Positions 1-10,224 of a DNA stretch of 64,000 nt are shown here, in pieces. The notes under the pieces were generated by a model. That model saw nothing but the letters and a program-made list of their open reading frames with translations, was not told the origin of the DNA and made no database searches. Source of the DNA: Limnohabitans sp. Bal53 (GTDB lineage Bacteria; Pseudomonadota; Gammaproteobacteria; Burkholderiales; Burkholderiaceae_C); assembly GCF_003063355.1 (NCBI RefSeq), contig NZ_NESH01000001.1, forward strand, positions 496,001-560,000, in the 5' to 3' direction. Every line of letters starts with the position of its first letter. The stretch's first letter is position 1. The translations under genes and the position numbers were made by a program.

Positions 1-926
<926 letters not shown>

Positions 927-969
927 ATCTGTTGCCCATGTTTTTATTGGTCCCGTCTGGAGTCTGCAC

Positions 970-2289
970 ATGAGCAGTTGGCAAATCGCAGCCTGGTTGA
1001 TGTTGGGCGGCTCCACCCTGCTGCTGTTCATGGGCATGCCTGTGGCGCTGACTTTTTTGGGCATCAACATCATCGGGGCCGTGCTCTACATGGGGGGTGA
1101 GCCCGGTCTGGTGCAATTGGTGCGCAACAGCGTGGGTTCGGTCACGGCCTTTGCGCTCACGCCCATTCCGCTGTTCGTACTGATGGGCGAGATTTTGTTT
1201 CATACCGGTTTGGCTGTGAAGGTGATCGACGGCATTGAGCGTCTGATCGTGCGCGTGCCTGGACGCCTGGCGGTGGTAGCGGTGGTGGCGGGCACGGTGT
1301 TTTCGGCCATCTCAGGCTCCACCATTGCCACCACGGCCATGCTGGGGGCGCTGATGCTGCCCGTGATGCTGGCACGCGGTTACCACCCCACCATGGCAAC
1401 AGGCCCGATCATGGCGATTGGCGCTGTGGACATGCTGATTCCGCCTTCGGCCTTGACGGTCTTGCTGGGCTCTTTGTCTGGGATTTCCATCTCCAAACTC
1501 TTGCTGGGCGGCATCATGCCAGGGCTGATCCTGTCGGTGGCCTGTGTGGTCTGGATTGTGGTGCGGGTGCGCCTGAGTCCCCATTTGGCCCCGGAAGACC
1601 CCAACGCAGAGCAACACCACGGCTGGGCACGCTGGCGTTTGTTTTTTGCCTATGTGTTGCCCACGCTCTCCATCTTTGCCGTGGTCGTGGGGGCCTTGGT
1701 CGCAGGCTGGGCGACGCCCACCGAGTGCGCGGCGCTCGGGGCCTTTGCCACCATGGTGTTGGCAGCGCTTTATGGCAAGCTGCGCTGGGAAGCCGTGCTC
1801 AAGGCGCTCAAGGGCACAGCGGGCATCTCCGGCATGATCTTGTTCATCATTTTGGGGGCCACCACCTTCGCGCAAATTCTGTCATTCTCCGGGGCCAGCT
1901 CGGGCTTGGTGCAGCTCATTACAGGGCAAGGCCTGTCCACAGAGCACATCCTGATCGGCATGATGCTGTTCCTGATCTTCTTGGGCATCTTCATCGATCA
2001 GGTCAGCATGATGATGATCACCCTGCCCATTTACATGCCCATCATCACCGCACTGGGTGTGGACCCGGTGTGGTTTGGTGTGCTGTTTTTGATCTGCATG
2101 CAACTGGGCTTGTTGTCGCCCCCGTTTGGTTTGCTGCTCATGACCATGCGCGGCGTGGCACCGCCCTCTGTGAGCATGGGACAAATTTTCTTGGCGGTCA
2201 CGCCTTACTTGGCCATGAGCGTGTTGCTGTTGGTGGCGGTCTTCATGGTGCCGGGCATCGCTACCTGGTTACCCGGCTGGATGGCTTAA
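970..2289 (+). CDS. TRAP transporter large permease subunit (DctM family)
   Basis: The 439-residue protein is almost entirely hydrophobic, with about 12 membrane segments. It has family landmarks such as FSAISGSTIATTAMLG near residue 115, the PPS loop IPPSALTVLLG near residue 158 and SPPFGLLLMTM near residue 380. DctM is the ion-coupled transport channel of tripartite uptake systems. It lies 43 bp after dctQ and completes a dctPQM operon. Its last four bases overlap the 3' end of the convergent helicase gene, leaving no room for a separate terminator. Confidence 0.92.
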   Translation: MSSWQIAAWLMLGGSTLLLFMGMPVALTFLGINIIGAVLYMGGEPGLVQLVRNSVGSVTAFALTPIPLFVLMGEILFHTGLAVKVIDGIERLIVRVPGRLAVVAVVAGTVFSAISGSTIATTAMLGALMLPVMLARGYHPTMATGPIMAIGAVDMLIPPSALTVLLGSLSGISISKLLLGGIMPGLILSVACVVWIVVRVRLSPHLAPEDPNAEQHHGWARWRLFFAYVLPTLSIFAVVVGALVAGWATPTECAALGAFATMVLAALYGKLRWEAVLKALKGTAGISGMILFIILGATTFAQILSFSGASSGLVQLITGQGLSTEHILIGMMLFLIFLGIFIDQVSMMMITLPIYMPIITALGVDPVWFGVLFLICMQLGLLSPPFGLLLMTMRGVAPPSVSMGQIFLAVTPYLAMSVLLLVAVFMVPGIATWLPGWMA

Positions 2290-3539
2290 GGCCCCTTTTT
2301 TGCAGCCGCCGCTGCCCGCAACTTGTCTTTCTTGCTCGGTCGTGAACCCTTGATGCCGCCATTTCCGGGGGAAGGCGGTGGCGGGGTTTCGGTGGGCTCA
2401 AAGCCTGGCACTTGCTCCAAAGCGAGTTCCAGGCTTTCGCGTTTCTGGATCAGCTGCCAGTGCGCAAGCGCGGCCGCCGTGACAAAACTCACCGCATCAC
2501 CATGCGCACCCGCCCTGCCTGTGCGGCCAATGCGGTGGGTGTAATCGGTAGCCGAGCGCGGCAGGTCGTAATTCACCACCACGGGCAGCATCGCAATGTC
2601 GATGCCGCGTGAGGCCAGGTCGGTGGTGACCACCACATCCCAGCGGCCCGCCTTGAACTCGCTCAAAACTTCCTGCCGTGCGCCTTGGCTCATCTCGCCA
2701 TGAAAAGGCGTGGCAAACACACCCGCCTTGTAAAGCTTGTTCGCCACATGCTCGCAGGCGTAACGCGTGGCCACAAACACCAGCACCTGTTTCCAACCGT
2801 TTTCGGTGATCAAGTGGCGCAGCAAGGTGGTGCGGCTTTTTTCGTCCACGCGGATGGCGCGTTGCGTGATGTCCGGCTTATGGCCCTCAAAGGCTTCTAC
2901 CGTGATGCGCACCGGATCGCGCAGCAGCTTGGCCGCCAAAGCCTCCACTTCGGGCGCAAACGTTGCCGAGAACAACAAGGTTTGCCGCTGTGCAGGCAGC
3001 AGCGCCAGCACACGCTGCAACTCGTCGGCAAAGCCCAAATCCAGCAAGCGGTCGGCTTCGTCCAGCACCAGGTGTTGCACATCGGCCAGGCGCACAGCAT
3101 TCTGGTCAACAAGGTCCAGCAAACGACCCGGCGTGGCCACCACAATGTCGGCCCCGCCGCGCAGCGCCATCATTTGGGGGTTGACCGAAACGCCACCAAA
3201 CACCGTGTTCACCTTGAGCGACTGGGGCAACTTGTACGCCAGATGGGCCAGCACATCGCCCACTTGCACCGCCAGTTCGCGCGTGGGCACCAGCACCAGC
3301 GTGCGCACGGGGCGGCGGAAATTGGTCTGGCGCGGTGAGGCCAGCAGGTGCTGCAACAGCGGCAGCGCAAAAGCCAGCGTCTTGCCCGAACCGGTGGGTG
3401 CGGTGGCCCACACATCGGCCAATTTCAGGGCAGCCGGCATCGCCTCGGCCTGGATGGGGGTGGGGGCGTACAAGCCCATGTCACCCACAGCGCGCAAAAG
3501 CGCGGGGGTCAGGCCGAGTTGGTCAAAACTCAAGCTCAT
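2286..3539 (-). CDS. DEAD-box ATP-dependent RNA helicase (RhlE-like)
   Basis: The 417-residue protein carries the full set of DEAD-box motifs. These are a Q motif (F5 and the PTPIQ at 26-30), Walker A ATAPTGSGKT at 45-54, PTRELA at 85-90, TPGR at 136-139, DEAD at 160-163, SAT near 192 and HRIGRTGRAG in the second RecA-like domain. Such enzymes unwind short RNA duplexes during ribosome assembly or mRNA decay. The short basic, Lys- and Ala-rich C-terminal tail is typical of RhlE/CsdA relatives and likely binds RNA. It is a single gene convergent with the TRAP operon. Which RhlE subtype it is cannot be settled from sequence reading. Confidence 0.95.
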   Translation of the reverse strand: MSLSFDQLGLTPALLRAVGDMGLYAPTPIQAEAMPAALKLADVWATAPTGSGKTLAFALPLLQHLLASPRQTNFRRPVRTLVLVPTRELAVQVGDVLAHLAYKLPQSLKVNTVFGGVSVNPQMMALRGGADIVVATPGRLLDLVDQNAVRLADVQHLVLDEADRLLDLGFADELQRVLALLPAQRQTLLFSATFAPEVEALAAKLLRDPVRITVEAFEGHKPDITQRAIRVDEKSRTTLLRHLITENGWKQVLVFVATRYACEHVANKLYKAGVFATPFHGEMSQGARQEVLSEFKAGRWDVVVTTDLASRGIDIAMLPVVVNYDLPRSATDYTHRIGRTGRAGAHGDAVSFVTAAALAHWQLIQKRESLELALEQVPGFEPTETPPPPSPGNGGIKGSRPSKKDKLRAAAAAKKGP

Positions 3540-3588
3540 GCCTGATCCTCAAAAAATGGCGACAGGGAAAGGATCAAGGTGACACGAC

Positions 3589-3825
3589 TCATCGCTCATC
3601 ACCCTCCAGCGGAGAACGGTCGGGCACCATCGCCAAAAAACTGGCCAAATCGCCCGGCTTGGCGGCACCAGCCCGCTCGGCAAAAAAAGCCGCTGCATTC
3701 AGGGCCGACACCTTTTCAGCAACGGCCACGGTGATGAACTGGTTGAGTGAGGCCTGATCTTGTTCCGCCAGCTTGCGCGCATGGGCGTACAAAGAGTCGG
3801 GCAAGCGAAGGGCAAAGGTACTCAT
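3589..3825 (-). CDS. ribbon-helix-helix (HicB/Arc-type) antitoxin
   Basis: This is a 78-residue protein beginning STFALRLPDSLYAHARKLAE, the classic ribbon (FALRLP) followed by helix-turn-helix of MetJ/Arc folds, with DQASLNQFITVAVAEKVS as the second helix. Such proteins dimerise, bind operator DNA and neutralise a partner toxin with their C-terminal tail. Its ATG overlaps the stop of the PIN-domain gene by four bases, so the two are co-translated. The toxin gene comes first, the reverse of the common antitoxin-first order. Assignment as antitoxin rests on fold plus pairing. Confidence 0.85.
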   Translation of the reverse strand: MSTFALRLPDSLYAHARKLAEQDQASLNQFITVAVAEKVSALNAAAFFAERAGAAKPGDLASFLAMVPDRSPLEGDER

Positions 3826-4253
3826 AGGGCATCCTCCAAAAAGGCCAAAGCCTGGGCTGGCGTTTTGACGGCCAGGCTAAAACGAGGCGCGACCATCGAA
3901 AAATCTCTCACATTGCAGGTGACCAAGGCGTGAACCCGTGCGTTCACAGCGGCCTCCAGCACCATTTCATCACCCGGGTCTCGCAGCTGTGGCCGCCAGA
4001 TGTAATGCAAGATCACAGGCTCCACCCACACGGCCAAGGCGGACAAAAACGCATCCACTTGGTCAACAGAAAAACCGTGCAAGGCACGTATCTCATCACG
4101 CTTGAGGACCGACTCGTATTCAAGCCACACAGCGGGCGACGCCACCATGCGCAAACGCGCCGAAGCGACCGCTTGGAGCAGTGCATAAGACGCGCCCCGA
4201 GCACTGCTCAAGGCGGCAACCAGCACATTGGTGTCCAGCAACATGGCTTTCAT
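3822..4253 (-). CDS. PIN-domain toxin (putative ribonuclease)
   Basis: From the chosen ATG the protein is 143 residues. It begins MKAMLLDTNVLVAALSS, where the LDTNV aspartate is the first metal ligand of a PIN nuclease. Further acidic residues follow at LEYESVLKRDE and at DPGDEMVLEAA, and CNVRDF supplies the last conserved aspartate. PIN toxins cleave RNA with Mg2+ or Mn2+. An upstream start would add 22 residues lacking family similarity and would run through the likely operator, so the start at 4253 is preferred. It is followed by an overlapping RHH antitoxin gene. Confidence 0.85.
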   Translation of the reverse strand: MKAMLLDTNVLVAALSSARGASYALLQAVASARLRMVASPAVWLEYESVLKRDEIRALHGFSVDQVDAFLSALAVWVEPVILHYIWRPQLRDPGDEMVLEAAVNARVHALVTCNVRDFSMVAPRFSLAVKTPAQALAFLEDAL

Positions 4254-4266
4254 GATGTTGCCAATG

Positions 4267-4279
4267 ATATCAGCGATAT
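4267..4279. promoter_or_regulatory. candidate operator of the PIN/RHH toxin-antitoxin pair
   Basis: A perfect 5-bp inverted repeat (ATATC, 3-bp spacer, GATAT) lies 14 bp upstream of the toxin start codon. RHH antitoxins commonly autoregulate by binding short palindromes at this position. This is inference from position and symmetry only. Confidence 0.4.
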
Positions 4280-4402
4280 GGTCGCATGGATGGGTAAGCG
4301 ACTTTCCACAACCCCTCACTCGGATGTCATGGGCAGTGCGATTTCCCGTGCCCCCAATCCTTGATGAGGGACTGATAGAAGAGATCCCTCACCTTGGATT
4401 AA

Positions 4403-5989
4403 TCAATGACGGAAATGGCGAACACCGGTGAAGACCATCGCCACACCGCGCTCGTTCGCCGCGTCAATCACTTCCTGATCGCGCATGGAGCCACCGGGCT
4501 GGGCCACGCAGGTGGCGCCTGCATCCACCACCACGTCGAGGCCGTCGCGGAAGGGGAAAAAGGCGTCGCTGGCGACCACGGTGCCCTGCAGACTCAGCTT
4601 CGCCGCTTCGGCCTTGATGCTCGCGATGCGGGCGGAATCCAGGCGGCTCATTTGGCCTGCGCCCACGCCCATGGTCATGCCGTTTTTACAGAACACGATG
4701 GCGTTGGATTTGACGAACTTGGCCACTTTCCAGGCAAACAGCAGGTCGTGCAGTTCTTCAGGCGTGGGTTGTTTGACGGTGACGATTTTCATGTCGATCA
4801 AAGCCAGCTCGTGGTTGTCCGCACTTTGCAGCAACAGGCCTGAACCCACGCGCTTGGTTTCCAGCGCGTTGCGCACGTCGCCGTAGTTCGCGGGCAAGGC
4901 GATTTTCATCAAGCGCACATTGACTTTGCTCTTGAACACTTCGAGCGCTTCGGCGCTGAAGTCGGGGGCCATGAGCACTTCGACGAACTGCTTGCTCACC
5001 GCTTCGGCAGCGGCTTTGTCCACCGGGCGGTTGAAGGCGATGATGCCGCCAAACGCGCTGGTGGGATCGGTTTGGAAGGCCTTGCTGTAGGCCTCGAGTG
5101 CGCTGGCGCCCACGGCCACGCCGCAGGGGTTGGCGTGTTTGACGATCACGCAGGCGGTGGCCTCGAAGCTCTTGACACATTCCCACGCCGCGTCGGCGTC
5201 GGCGATGTTGTTGTAGCTCAGCTCTTTGCCTTGCAGCTGCACGCCAGTGGCCAGCGAGCCGTCCGCAGGCGCGAGGTCGCGGTACCAAGCGGCTTGCTGG
5301 TGGCTGTTTTCACCGTAGCGCAGGTCTTGCACCTTCACGTATTGCTCGTTGAATTGGCCACTGAACTGGGCGCGCTCGGGCACGTAGTTTTCGCTCAGCT
5401 TCTCGGCTTCAAAGTTCACGCTGGAGAGGTAGTTGCTGATCGCGCCGTCGTATTGGCTGATGCGGTTGAACGCGGCCACGGACAAGGCAAAACGCAGTTT
5501 GTCGCTCAGTTTGCCGTTAGCTTTGAGTTCAGCCATCACGTCCGCGTATTGGCTGGCGTCGGTGACCACGCCCACGTCTTTCCAGTTCTTGGCGGCGCTG
5601 CGCACCATGGCGGGGCCACCGATGTCGATGTTCTCGATCGCGTCGGCCAGCGTGCAGCCAGGCTTGGCCACAGTGGCTTCAAACGGATAGAGGTTGACGA
5701 TGAGCAGGTCGATGGTGTCGATGCCGTGCGCCTCCAAAGCAGCCATGTGCTCGGGTGTGTCGCGGCGGGCCAGCAAGCCGCCGTGCACCTTGGGGTGCAG
5801 GGTTTTGACACGGCCGTCCAGCATTTCGGGGAAGCCGGTGACCTCGGCCACCTCGGTCACAGGCAGACCTTGGTCGGCCAAGAGCTTGGCGGTGCCGCCG
5901 GTGGAGATCAGGCCTACGCCCAAGGCGTGCAAATCACGCGCAAGTTCGACGATGCCGGTTTTGTCAGAGACGGAGATCAGGGCGCGCAT
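4403..5989 (-). CDS. purH: bifunctional AICAR transformylase / IMP cyclohydrolase
   Basis: PurH catalyses the last two steps of purine synthesis, formylation of AICAR and ring closure to IMP. The 528-residue length is normal. The N-terminal MGS-like cyclohydrolase domain shows [21 protein letters not shown] and the [13 protein letters not shown] signature. The C-terminal transformylase domain has [20 protein letters not shown] and the ending GVRHFRH. The frame could begin at a TTG five codons earlier, but the ATG at 5989 is preceded by GAAGAAAG at good spacing and gives the family-typical [10 protein letters not shown]. It follows fis by about 100 bp and is probably the distal gene of a dusB-fis-purH operon. 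Confidence 0.97.
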   Translation of the reverse strand: MRALISVSDKTGIVELARDLHALGVGLISTGGTAKLLADQGLPVTEVAEVTGFPEMLDGRVKTLHPKVHGGLLARRDTPEHMAALEAHGIDTIDLLIVNLYPFEATVAKPGCTLADAIENIDIGGPAMVRSAAKNWKDVGVVTDASQYADVMAELKANGKLSDKLRFALSVAAFNRISQYDGAISNYLSSVNFEAEKLSENYVPERAQFSGQFNEQYVKVQDLRYGENSHQQAAWYRDLAPADGSLATGVQLQGKELSYNNIADADAAWECVKSFEATACVIVKHANPCGVAVGASALEAYSKAFQTDPTSAFGGIIAFNRPVDKAAAEAVSKQFVEVLMAPDFSAEALEVFKSKVNVRLMKIALPANYGDVRNALETKRVGSGLLLQSADNHELALIDMKIVTVKQPTPEELHDLLFAWKVAKFVKSNAIVFCKNGMTMGVGAGQMSRLDSARIASIKAEAAKLSLQGTVVASDAFFPFRDGLDVVVDAGATCVAQPGGSMRDQEVIDAANERGVAMVFTGVRHFRH

Positions 5990-6089
5990 GGGGACTTTCT
6001 TCAAAATTCAGAGGTATTCAAGGCGGAGCCGGGGTAAAGGGTTTCGGCAGGTATTCAAGTGAGCCGGGCGGCAGCAGGCGACGCCAGCT

Positions 6090-6329
6090 TCATTTCAACA
6101 AATCGTGTTCGAGCAGTTTCTTGCGCAAGGTGTTGCGGTTCAGGCCCAGCCATTCGGCCGCACGCGACTGGTTTTGGCCCGACTGGGTCATCACCACGTC
6201 CAGCAACGGCTTTTCGACCAGCTTGACCAGCATGTCATACAGGCCTGTGGGGTCGGTGCCGTCCAGGTCGCGAAAGTAAATGTCCAGGTTGTCCCGGATG
6301 CAGTTTTCAATGGATTGGGGTTCGCTCAT
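6090..6329 (-). CDS. fis: Fis family DNA-binding regulator
   Basis: This 79-residue protein ends in the Fis helix-turn-helix: QNQSRAAEWLGLNRNTLRKKL, with the near-invariant RAA, LGLNR and TLRKKL residues. Fis is a nucleoid protein that bends DNA and activates rRNA and other growth-rate genes. It is slightly shorter than E. coli Fis at the N-terminus, as is usual in Burkholderiales. Its ATG overlaps the dusB stop by four bases, the classic dusB-fis operon in which fis translation depends on the upstream gene. Confidence 0.95.
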   Translation of the reverse strand: MSEPQSIENCIRDNLDIYFRDLDGTDPTGLYDMLVKLVEKPLLDVVMTQSGQNQSRAAEWLGLNRNTLRKKLLEHDLLK

Positions 6330-7372
6330 GGCGTGGTCTCTAAATCGGTGCAGGCCTCTGGGCTCAAGGCCATGCGCTGGGGCAAACGCTCCATCTGATC
6401 GGCCAAGCCGTCCAGATAAGCGGCCACGGCAGCCAGTTGCCCGGCTGCTGTCTCCAAGGTGTTCATGTGTTCGCGAAAGGCGGCGCCACCGGGCAGCGTG
6501 CGCACATACCAGCCGATGTGTTTGCGCGCCGAGCGCACACCGGTGTATTCGCCATACAGGCTGTAATGGTCTTGCAGGTGCTCCAACAAGGCACGGCGCA
6601 CCTCGGCCACCAAAGGCGCTGCCAGGTGTTCGCCCGTTGCCAAAAAGTGTCCGATTTCACGGAAGATCCAAGGGCTGCCTTGCGCGGCGCGGCCGATCAT
6701 GACTGCGTCGGCCCCGGTGAACTTGAGCACATCGCGAGCTTTTTCGGGCGAATCGATGTCGCCATTGGCCACCACCGGGATGCGCAAAGCGGCCTTGACC
6801 GCGGCCACCGTGTCGTATTCAGCAAACCCTTTGTAGCCTTGCTCGCGGGTGCGGCCATGCACGGTGACCATCTGAACCCCAGCGCTTTGCGCGGCAAGGG
6901 CCAGGCTCAGGGCGTTTTTTTCGGTGTCGCACCAGCCGGTGCGCATTTTCAATGTCACGGGCACCCCGTGCGGCAAGGCGGCTTGCACCACGGCAGAAAT
7001 GATCTCCAGTGCCAGCGGCTCGTCCTGCATCAGGGCAGATCCGGCCCATTTGTTGCAAACCTTTTTGGCTGGGCATCCCATGTTGATGTCGATGATCTGG
7101 GCGCCCCGGTCGATGTTGTAGCGGGCGGCGTCGGCCATCATCTGCGCCTCGGTGCCTGCGATCTGCACCGCAATGGGCCCCGGCTCCCCTTCGTGGTTGG
7201 CACGCCGCGAAGTTTTGAGCGATGCCCACAGATCTGGCCTCGAGGTCACCATCTCGCTCACCGCATAGCCCGCCCCGAACTGTCTGCACAGCTGACGAAA
7301 CGGCCTGTCCGTCACCCCGGCCATGGGGGCGACAAACAAGTTGTTCGGCAATAGGTATTGGCCTATCTGCAT
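6326..7372 (-). CDS. dusB: tRNA-dihydrouridine synthase B
   Basis: DusB reduces a specific uridine in the tRNA D-loop using FMN and NADPH. The 348-residue protein has the TIM-barrel start NNLFVAPMAGVTDRPFR, the catalytic cysteine motif NMGCPAKKVCNKWAGSALM, the FMN phosphate-binding NGDID (residues about 199-203) and the GADAVMIGRAAQGSPWIF loop, then a helical tRNA-binding C-terminal domain. It leads the dusB-fis operon. Another in-frame methionine (M18) exists, but starting there would remove conserved barrel residues. Confidence 0.96.
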   Translation of the reverse strand: MQIGQYLLPNNLFVAPMAGVTDRPFRQLCRQFGAGYAVSEMVTSRPDLWASLKTSRRANHEGEPGPIAVQIAGTEAQMMADAARYNIDRGAQIIDINMGCPAKKVCNKWAGSALMQDEPLALEIISAVVQAALPHGVPVTLKMRTGWCDTEKNALSLALAAQSAGVQMVTVHGRTREQGYKGFAEYDTVAAVKAALRIPVVANGDIDSPEKARDVLKFTGADAVMIGRAAQGSPWIFREIGHFLATGEHLAAPLVAEVRRALLEHLQDHYSLYGEYTGVRSARKHIGWYVRTLPGGAAFREHMNTLETAAGQLAAVAAYLDGLADQMERLPQRMALSPEACTDLETTP

Positions 7373-7560
7373 GACTGGAGGTGCGTATTTGGGGGGGACT
7401 GAACGAAGAGGTACGATTGTAATTGCTTAATATTTCAGCAAATGAAAGCTGGGTGTGCTAGAAGCCTTCAAGAATGTTGTCAGCTGAAACTGCCGCAATC
7501 AACAGAAAGTCACAATGACCCCGCGACTGATGGCCATTGGCACCCCGCTACACTGAGTTC

Positions 7561-8034
7561 ATGGAACTTTGGCTCAACGACTTAATGCAATGGCTGGCCT
7601 TGCCGCAATACGGTCTGAGCACCGTGTTTGTGATCGCCTTCATCTCGGCCACCCTGCTGCCCATGGGCTCGGAGCCTGCGGTGTTTGGCCTGGTCAAGCT
7701 CAACCCTGAACTGTTTTGGCCCGCGATTTTGGTGGCCACGGCAGGCAACACCTTGGGCGGCATGGTCAGCTGGTGGATGGGCTGGGGCACCCACCAAGCG
7801 GTCAACAAGTGGCGCGACTCCAGCACACACATCCGCGCCCTGGCCTGGCTGGAAAAGCTGGGGCCCAAAGCCTGTTTGCTCAGCTGGCTGCCCGGCGTGG
7901 GCGATCCGCTGTGTGCGGTGGCCGGTTGGCTCAAGATGCCCCTTTGGCCATGCACGCTCTACATGGCGATTGGCAAGTTTTTCCGCTACCTGCTCATGAC
8001 CGGTGGCTTGGTTTGGCTTTTCCCCACCCACTGA
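7561..8034 (+). CDS. YqaA/DedA-like inner-membrane protein
   Basis: The 157-residue protein resembles the small SNARE-associated/DedA group represented by E. coli YqaA. It has about four hydrophobic segments, an ISATLLPMGSEPAVFGLV re-entrant-like motif and a GNTLGGMVSWWMG motif. These proteins are membrane proteins often linked to lipid-carrier or small-solute transport; the exact role here is unknown. The longer frame starts with a TTG at 7537, but the ATG at 7561 gives the expected N-terminus. About 190 bp of non-coding DNA separates it from divergent dusB and should hold both promoters. Confidence 0.8.
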   Translation: MELWLNDLMQWLALPQYGLSTVFVIAFISATLLPMGSEPAVFGLVKLNPELFWPAILVATAGNTLGGMVSWWMGWGTHQAVNKWRDSSTHIRALAWLEKLGPKACLLSWLPGVGDPLCAVAGWLKMPLWPCTLYMAIGKFFRYLLMTGGLVWLFPTH

Positions 8035-8043
8035 GGTTCGCAC

Positions 8044-8991
8044 GTGATCTCCCGCTTCTGGACTGTGTTGATCGCTTTGGGGCTGCCCTTGTTGGGCGCT
8101 TTGGCATGGACATGGGCACCAGATGTTCCGGTGGATGCCCTCAAGGCACGCTGGGCTGCACCGCCCTCACACTTTGTGAGCCTGCAAGGCATGCAAGTGC
8201 ATGTGCGCGACGAGGGACCACGTGATGACCCGAACCCCTTGGTGTTGATCCATGGCACCTCGGCCAGCTTGCACACTTGGGACGGATGGGTGGCCGCTTT
8301 GAACCCACATCGGCGCGTGATTCGCATGGACTTGCCCGGCTTCGGTCTGACCGGCCCCGCTCCCGATGGCGACTACAGCATGGCGCGATATACCGGCTTC
8401 ATAACGGATTTACTGGACTTACTGAACATTGACCAGGCCGTGTTGGCCGGTAACTCGCTGGGTGGTGGCATTGCTTGGCAAACCGCACTGACCCACCCAA
8501 AACGGGTGAGCCAGTTGGTGCTGGTCGATGCCACGGGCTACCCCTTGCAACCCCAATCCATGCCCATCGGTTTTCGACTGGCCCAAATTTCATGGCTGGC
8601 GCCGCTGACGCAGAACATTCTGCCCCGGTCCATGATTGAAGCCAGCGTGCGCAACGTCTATGGCCAGCCAGAAAAAGTCAGCCCAGCCCTGGTGGATCGT
8701 TATCACGACCTAACGCTGCGCGAAGGCAACCGAGCCAGCTTGGTGCAACGCTTTCAGTACCGCAGCAGTGATGCCGCATTGGCTGGGCAAATTTCTAAAC
8801 TGCGTCTGCCCACTTTGATTCTGTGGGGCAGCGAAGACCGGCTGATTCCGCCCGAGCACGGTCAAAGTTTTCAGCGAGACATCACAGACAGCCAGCTGCA
8901 GGTCTTTGAAGGCTTGGGTCATGTGCCCCACGAAGAGGACCCCGAGGCGACGGTGCAGGCGGTGAAAAGGTTTTTAAGCCTGCCGCCTTGA
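8044..8991 (+). CDS. alpha/beta-hydrolase with N-terminal membrane anchor
   Basis: This is a 315-residue alpha/beta-hydrolase starting with GTG. An N-terminal hydrophobic segment (about residues 5-25) acts as anchor or uncleaved signal. The oxyanion loop is LVLIHGTSAS, the nucleophile elbow is GNSLGG (Ser near residue 141), the acid is the Asp in WGSEDRLIP and the base is the His in GLGHVPHEE. The triad is complete, so it should be an active esterase or related hydrolase; the substrate is unknown. It starts nine bases after the YqaA-like gene and is probably co-transcribed. Confidence 0.88.
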   Translation: MISRFWTVLIALGLPLLGALAWTWAPDVPVDALKARWAAPPSHFVSLQGMQVHVRDEGPRDDPNPLVLIHGTSASLHTWDGWVAALNPHRRVIRMDLPGFGLTGPAPDGDYSMARYTGFITDLLDLLNIDQAVLAGNSLGGGIAWQTALTHPKRVSQLVLVDATGYPLQPQSMPIGFRLAQISWLAPLTQNILPRSMIEASVRNVYGQPEKVSPALVDRYHDLTLREGNRASLVQRFQYRSSDAALAGQISKLRLPTLILWGSEDRLIPPEHGQSFQRDITDSQLQVFEGLGHVPHEEDPEATVQAVKRFLSLPP

Positions 8992-8998
8992 CGCCGAA

Positions 8999-10090
8999 TC
9001 AGGAACTGAACAAGAAGTTCATCACATCGCCATCCTTGACGACGTAGTCCTTGCCTTCCGCACGCATCTTGCCCGCGTCTTTGGCGCCTTGCTCGCCCTT
9101 GAAGGCGATGAAGTCGTCAAACGCGATCGTTTGGGCACGGATGTAGCCCTTCTCGAAATCGGTGTGGATCACGCCCGCAGCTTGTGGGCCGGTGTCGCCC
9201 ACACGAATGGTCCAGGCGCGCACTTCTTTCACACCCGCTGTGAAGTAAGTTTGCAAGCCCAGCAAGCTGTAGGCCGAGCGAATCAGGCGGTTCAGGCCCG
9301 GTTCGTCCTGGCCAATTTCCTTCAAGAACTCCAGGCGGTCAGAGTCGTCCATCTCGGACAACTCGGCTTCGATCTTGGCGCAGATGGCCACCACGGGCGC
9401 GTTTTGCTTGGCCGCAAAAGCCTTGAGGCGGTCGAGGAAAGGGTTGTTCTCGAAGCCGTCTTCCGACACGTTGGCCACGAACATGGCGGGCTTGGCGGTG
9501 ATGAAGAAGAACTGCTTGAGTTCCGCACGTTCTTCTTTGCTGAAGTCGATGGTGCGCACCGGTTGGGTGTCATTCAGGGCGGCTTGGCACTTTTCCAGGA
9601 TGGCCATTTGCTTGACCGCGTCCTTGTCACCAGAGCGGGCGATTTTGCTAACGCGGTGGATGGCTTTCTCGACAGCGGCCAAGTCGGCCAGGCACAGCTC
9701 GGTCTGGATGACCTCGATGTCGGCAATCGGGTCGACCTTGTTGGCGACGTGGATGACGTTGTCATCTTCAAAGCAGCGCACCACGTTGACGATGGCGTCG
9801 GTCTCGCGGATGTGGGCCAAAAATTTGTTGCCCAGGCCCTCGCCTGTACTGGCCCCAGCCACCAGACCCGCAATGTCAACAAATTCGACGATGGCCGGCA
9901 CGATGCGCTCAGGCGTGATGATGTCCGCCAACTGCTGCAAGCGTGGATCGGGCACCTCGACAACACCCGTGTTGGGCTCGATGGTGCAGAAGGGGTAGTT
10001 TTCAGCGGCGATGCCAGCTTTGGTCAGGGCGTTGAAAAGGGTGGATTTGCCCACATTGGGCAGACCCACGATGCCGCATTTGAGGCTCAT
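8999..10090 (-). CDS. ychF: redox-regulated ATPase YchF (OLA1 family)
   Basis: YchF is an Obg-related P-loop protein that prefers ATP and associates with the ribosome. The 363-residue protein has Walker [10 protein letters not shown] at about 9-17, the switch region [17 protein letters not shown], and NVSE in place of the usual GTP-specifying NKxD, which is the family hallmark for ATP. The C-terminal TGS domain includes [14 protein letters not shown] and ends in GDVMNFLF. Its length and all motifs match the family. Confidence 0.97.
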   Translation of the reverse strand: MSLKCGIVGLPNVGKSTLFNALTKAGIAAENYPFCTIEPNTGVVEVPDPRLQQLADIITPERIVPAIVEFVDIAGLVAGASTGEGLGNKFLAHIRETDAIVNVVRCFEDDNVIHVANKVDPIADIEVIQTELCLADLAAVEKAIHRVSKIARSGDKDAVKQMAILEKCQAALNDTQPVRTIDFSKEERAELKQFFFITAKPAMFVANVSEDGFENNPFLDRLKAFAAKQNAPVVAICAKIEAELSEMDDSDRLEFLKEIGQDEPGLNRLIRSAYSLLGLQTYFTAGVKEVRAWTIRVGDTGPQAAGVIHTDFEKGYIRAQTIAFDDFIAFKGEQGAKDAGKMRAEGKDYVVKDGDVMNFLFSS

Positions 10091-10224
10091 GGAAGGCTTT
10101 CGGTGATTCGGGGGGTAGATTCGGAAATCAGCCCGCGATTTTAACGGCTCAGCCCGGGGCTACCGGCCCAGCCCCAAAGTCCCCGGCGGCCCCGCGCGAT
10201 AGGCCGCCTCCTTACAATGCGGGC

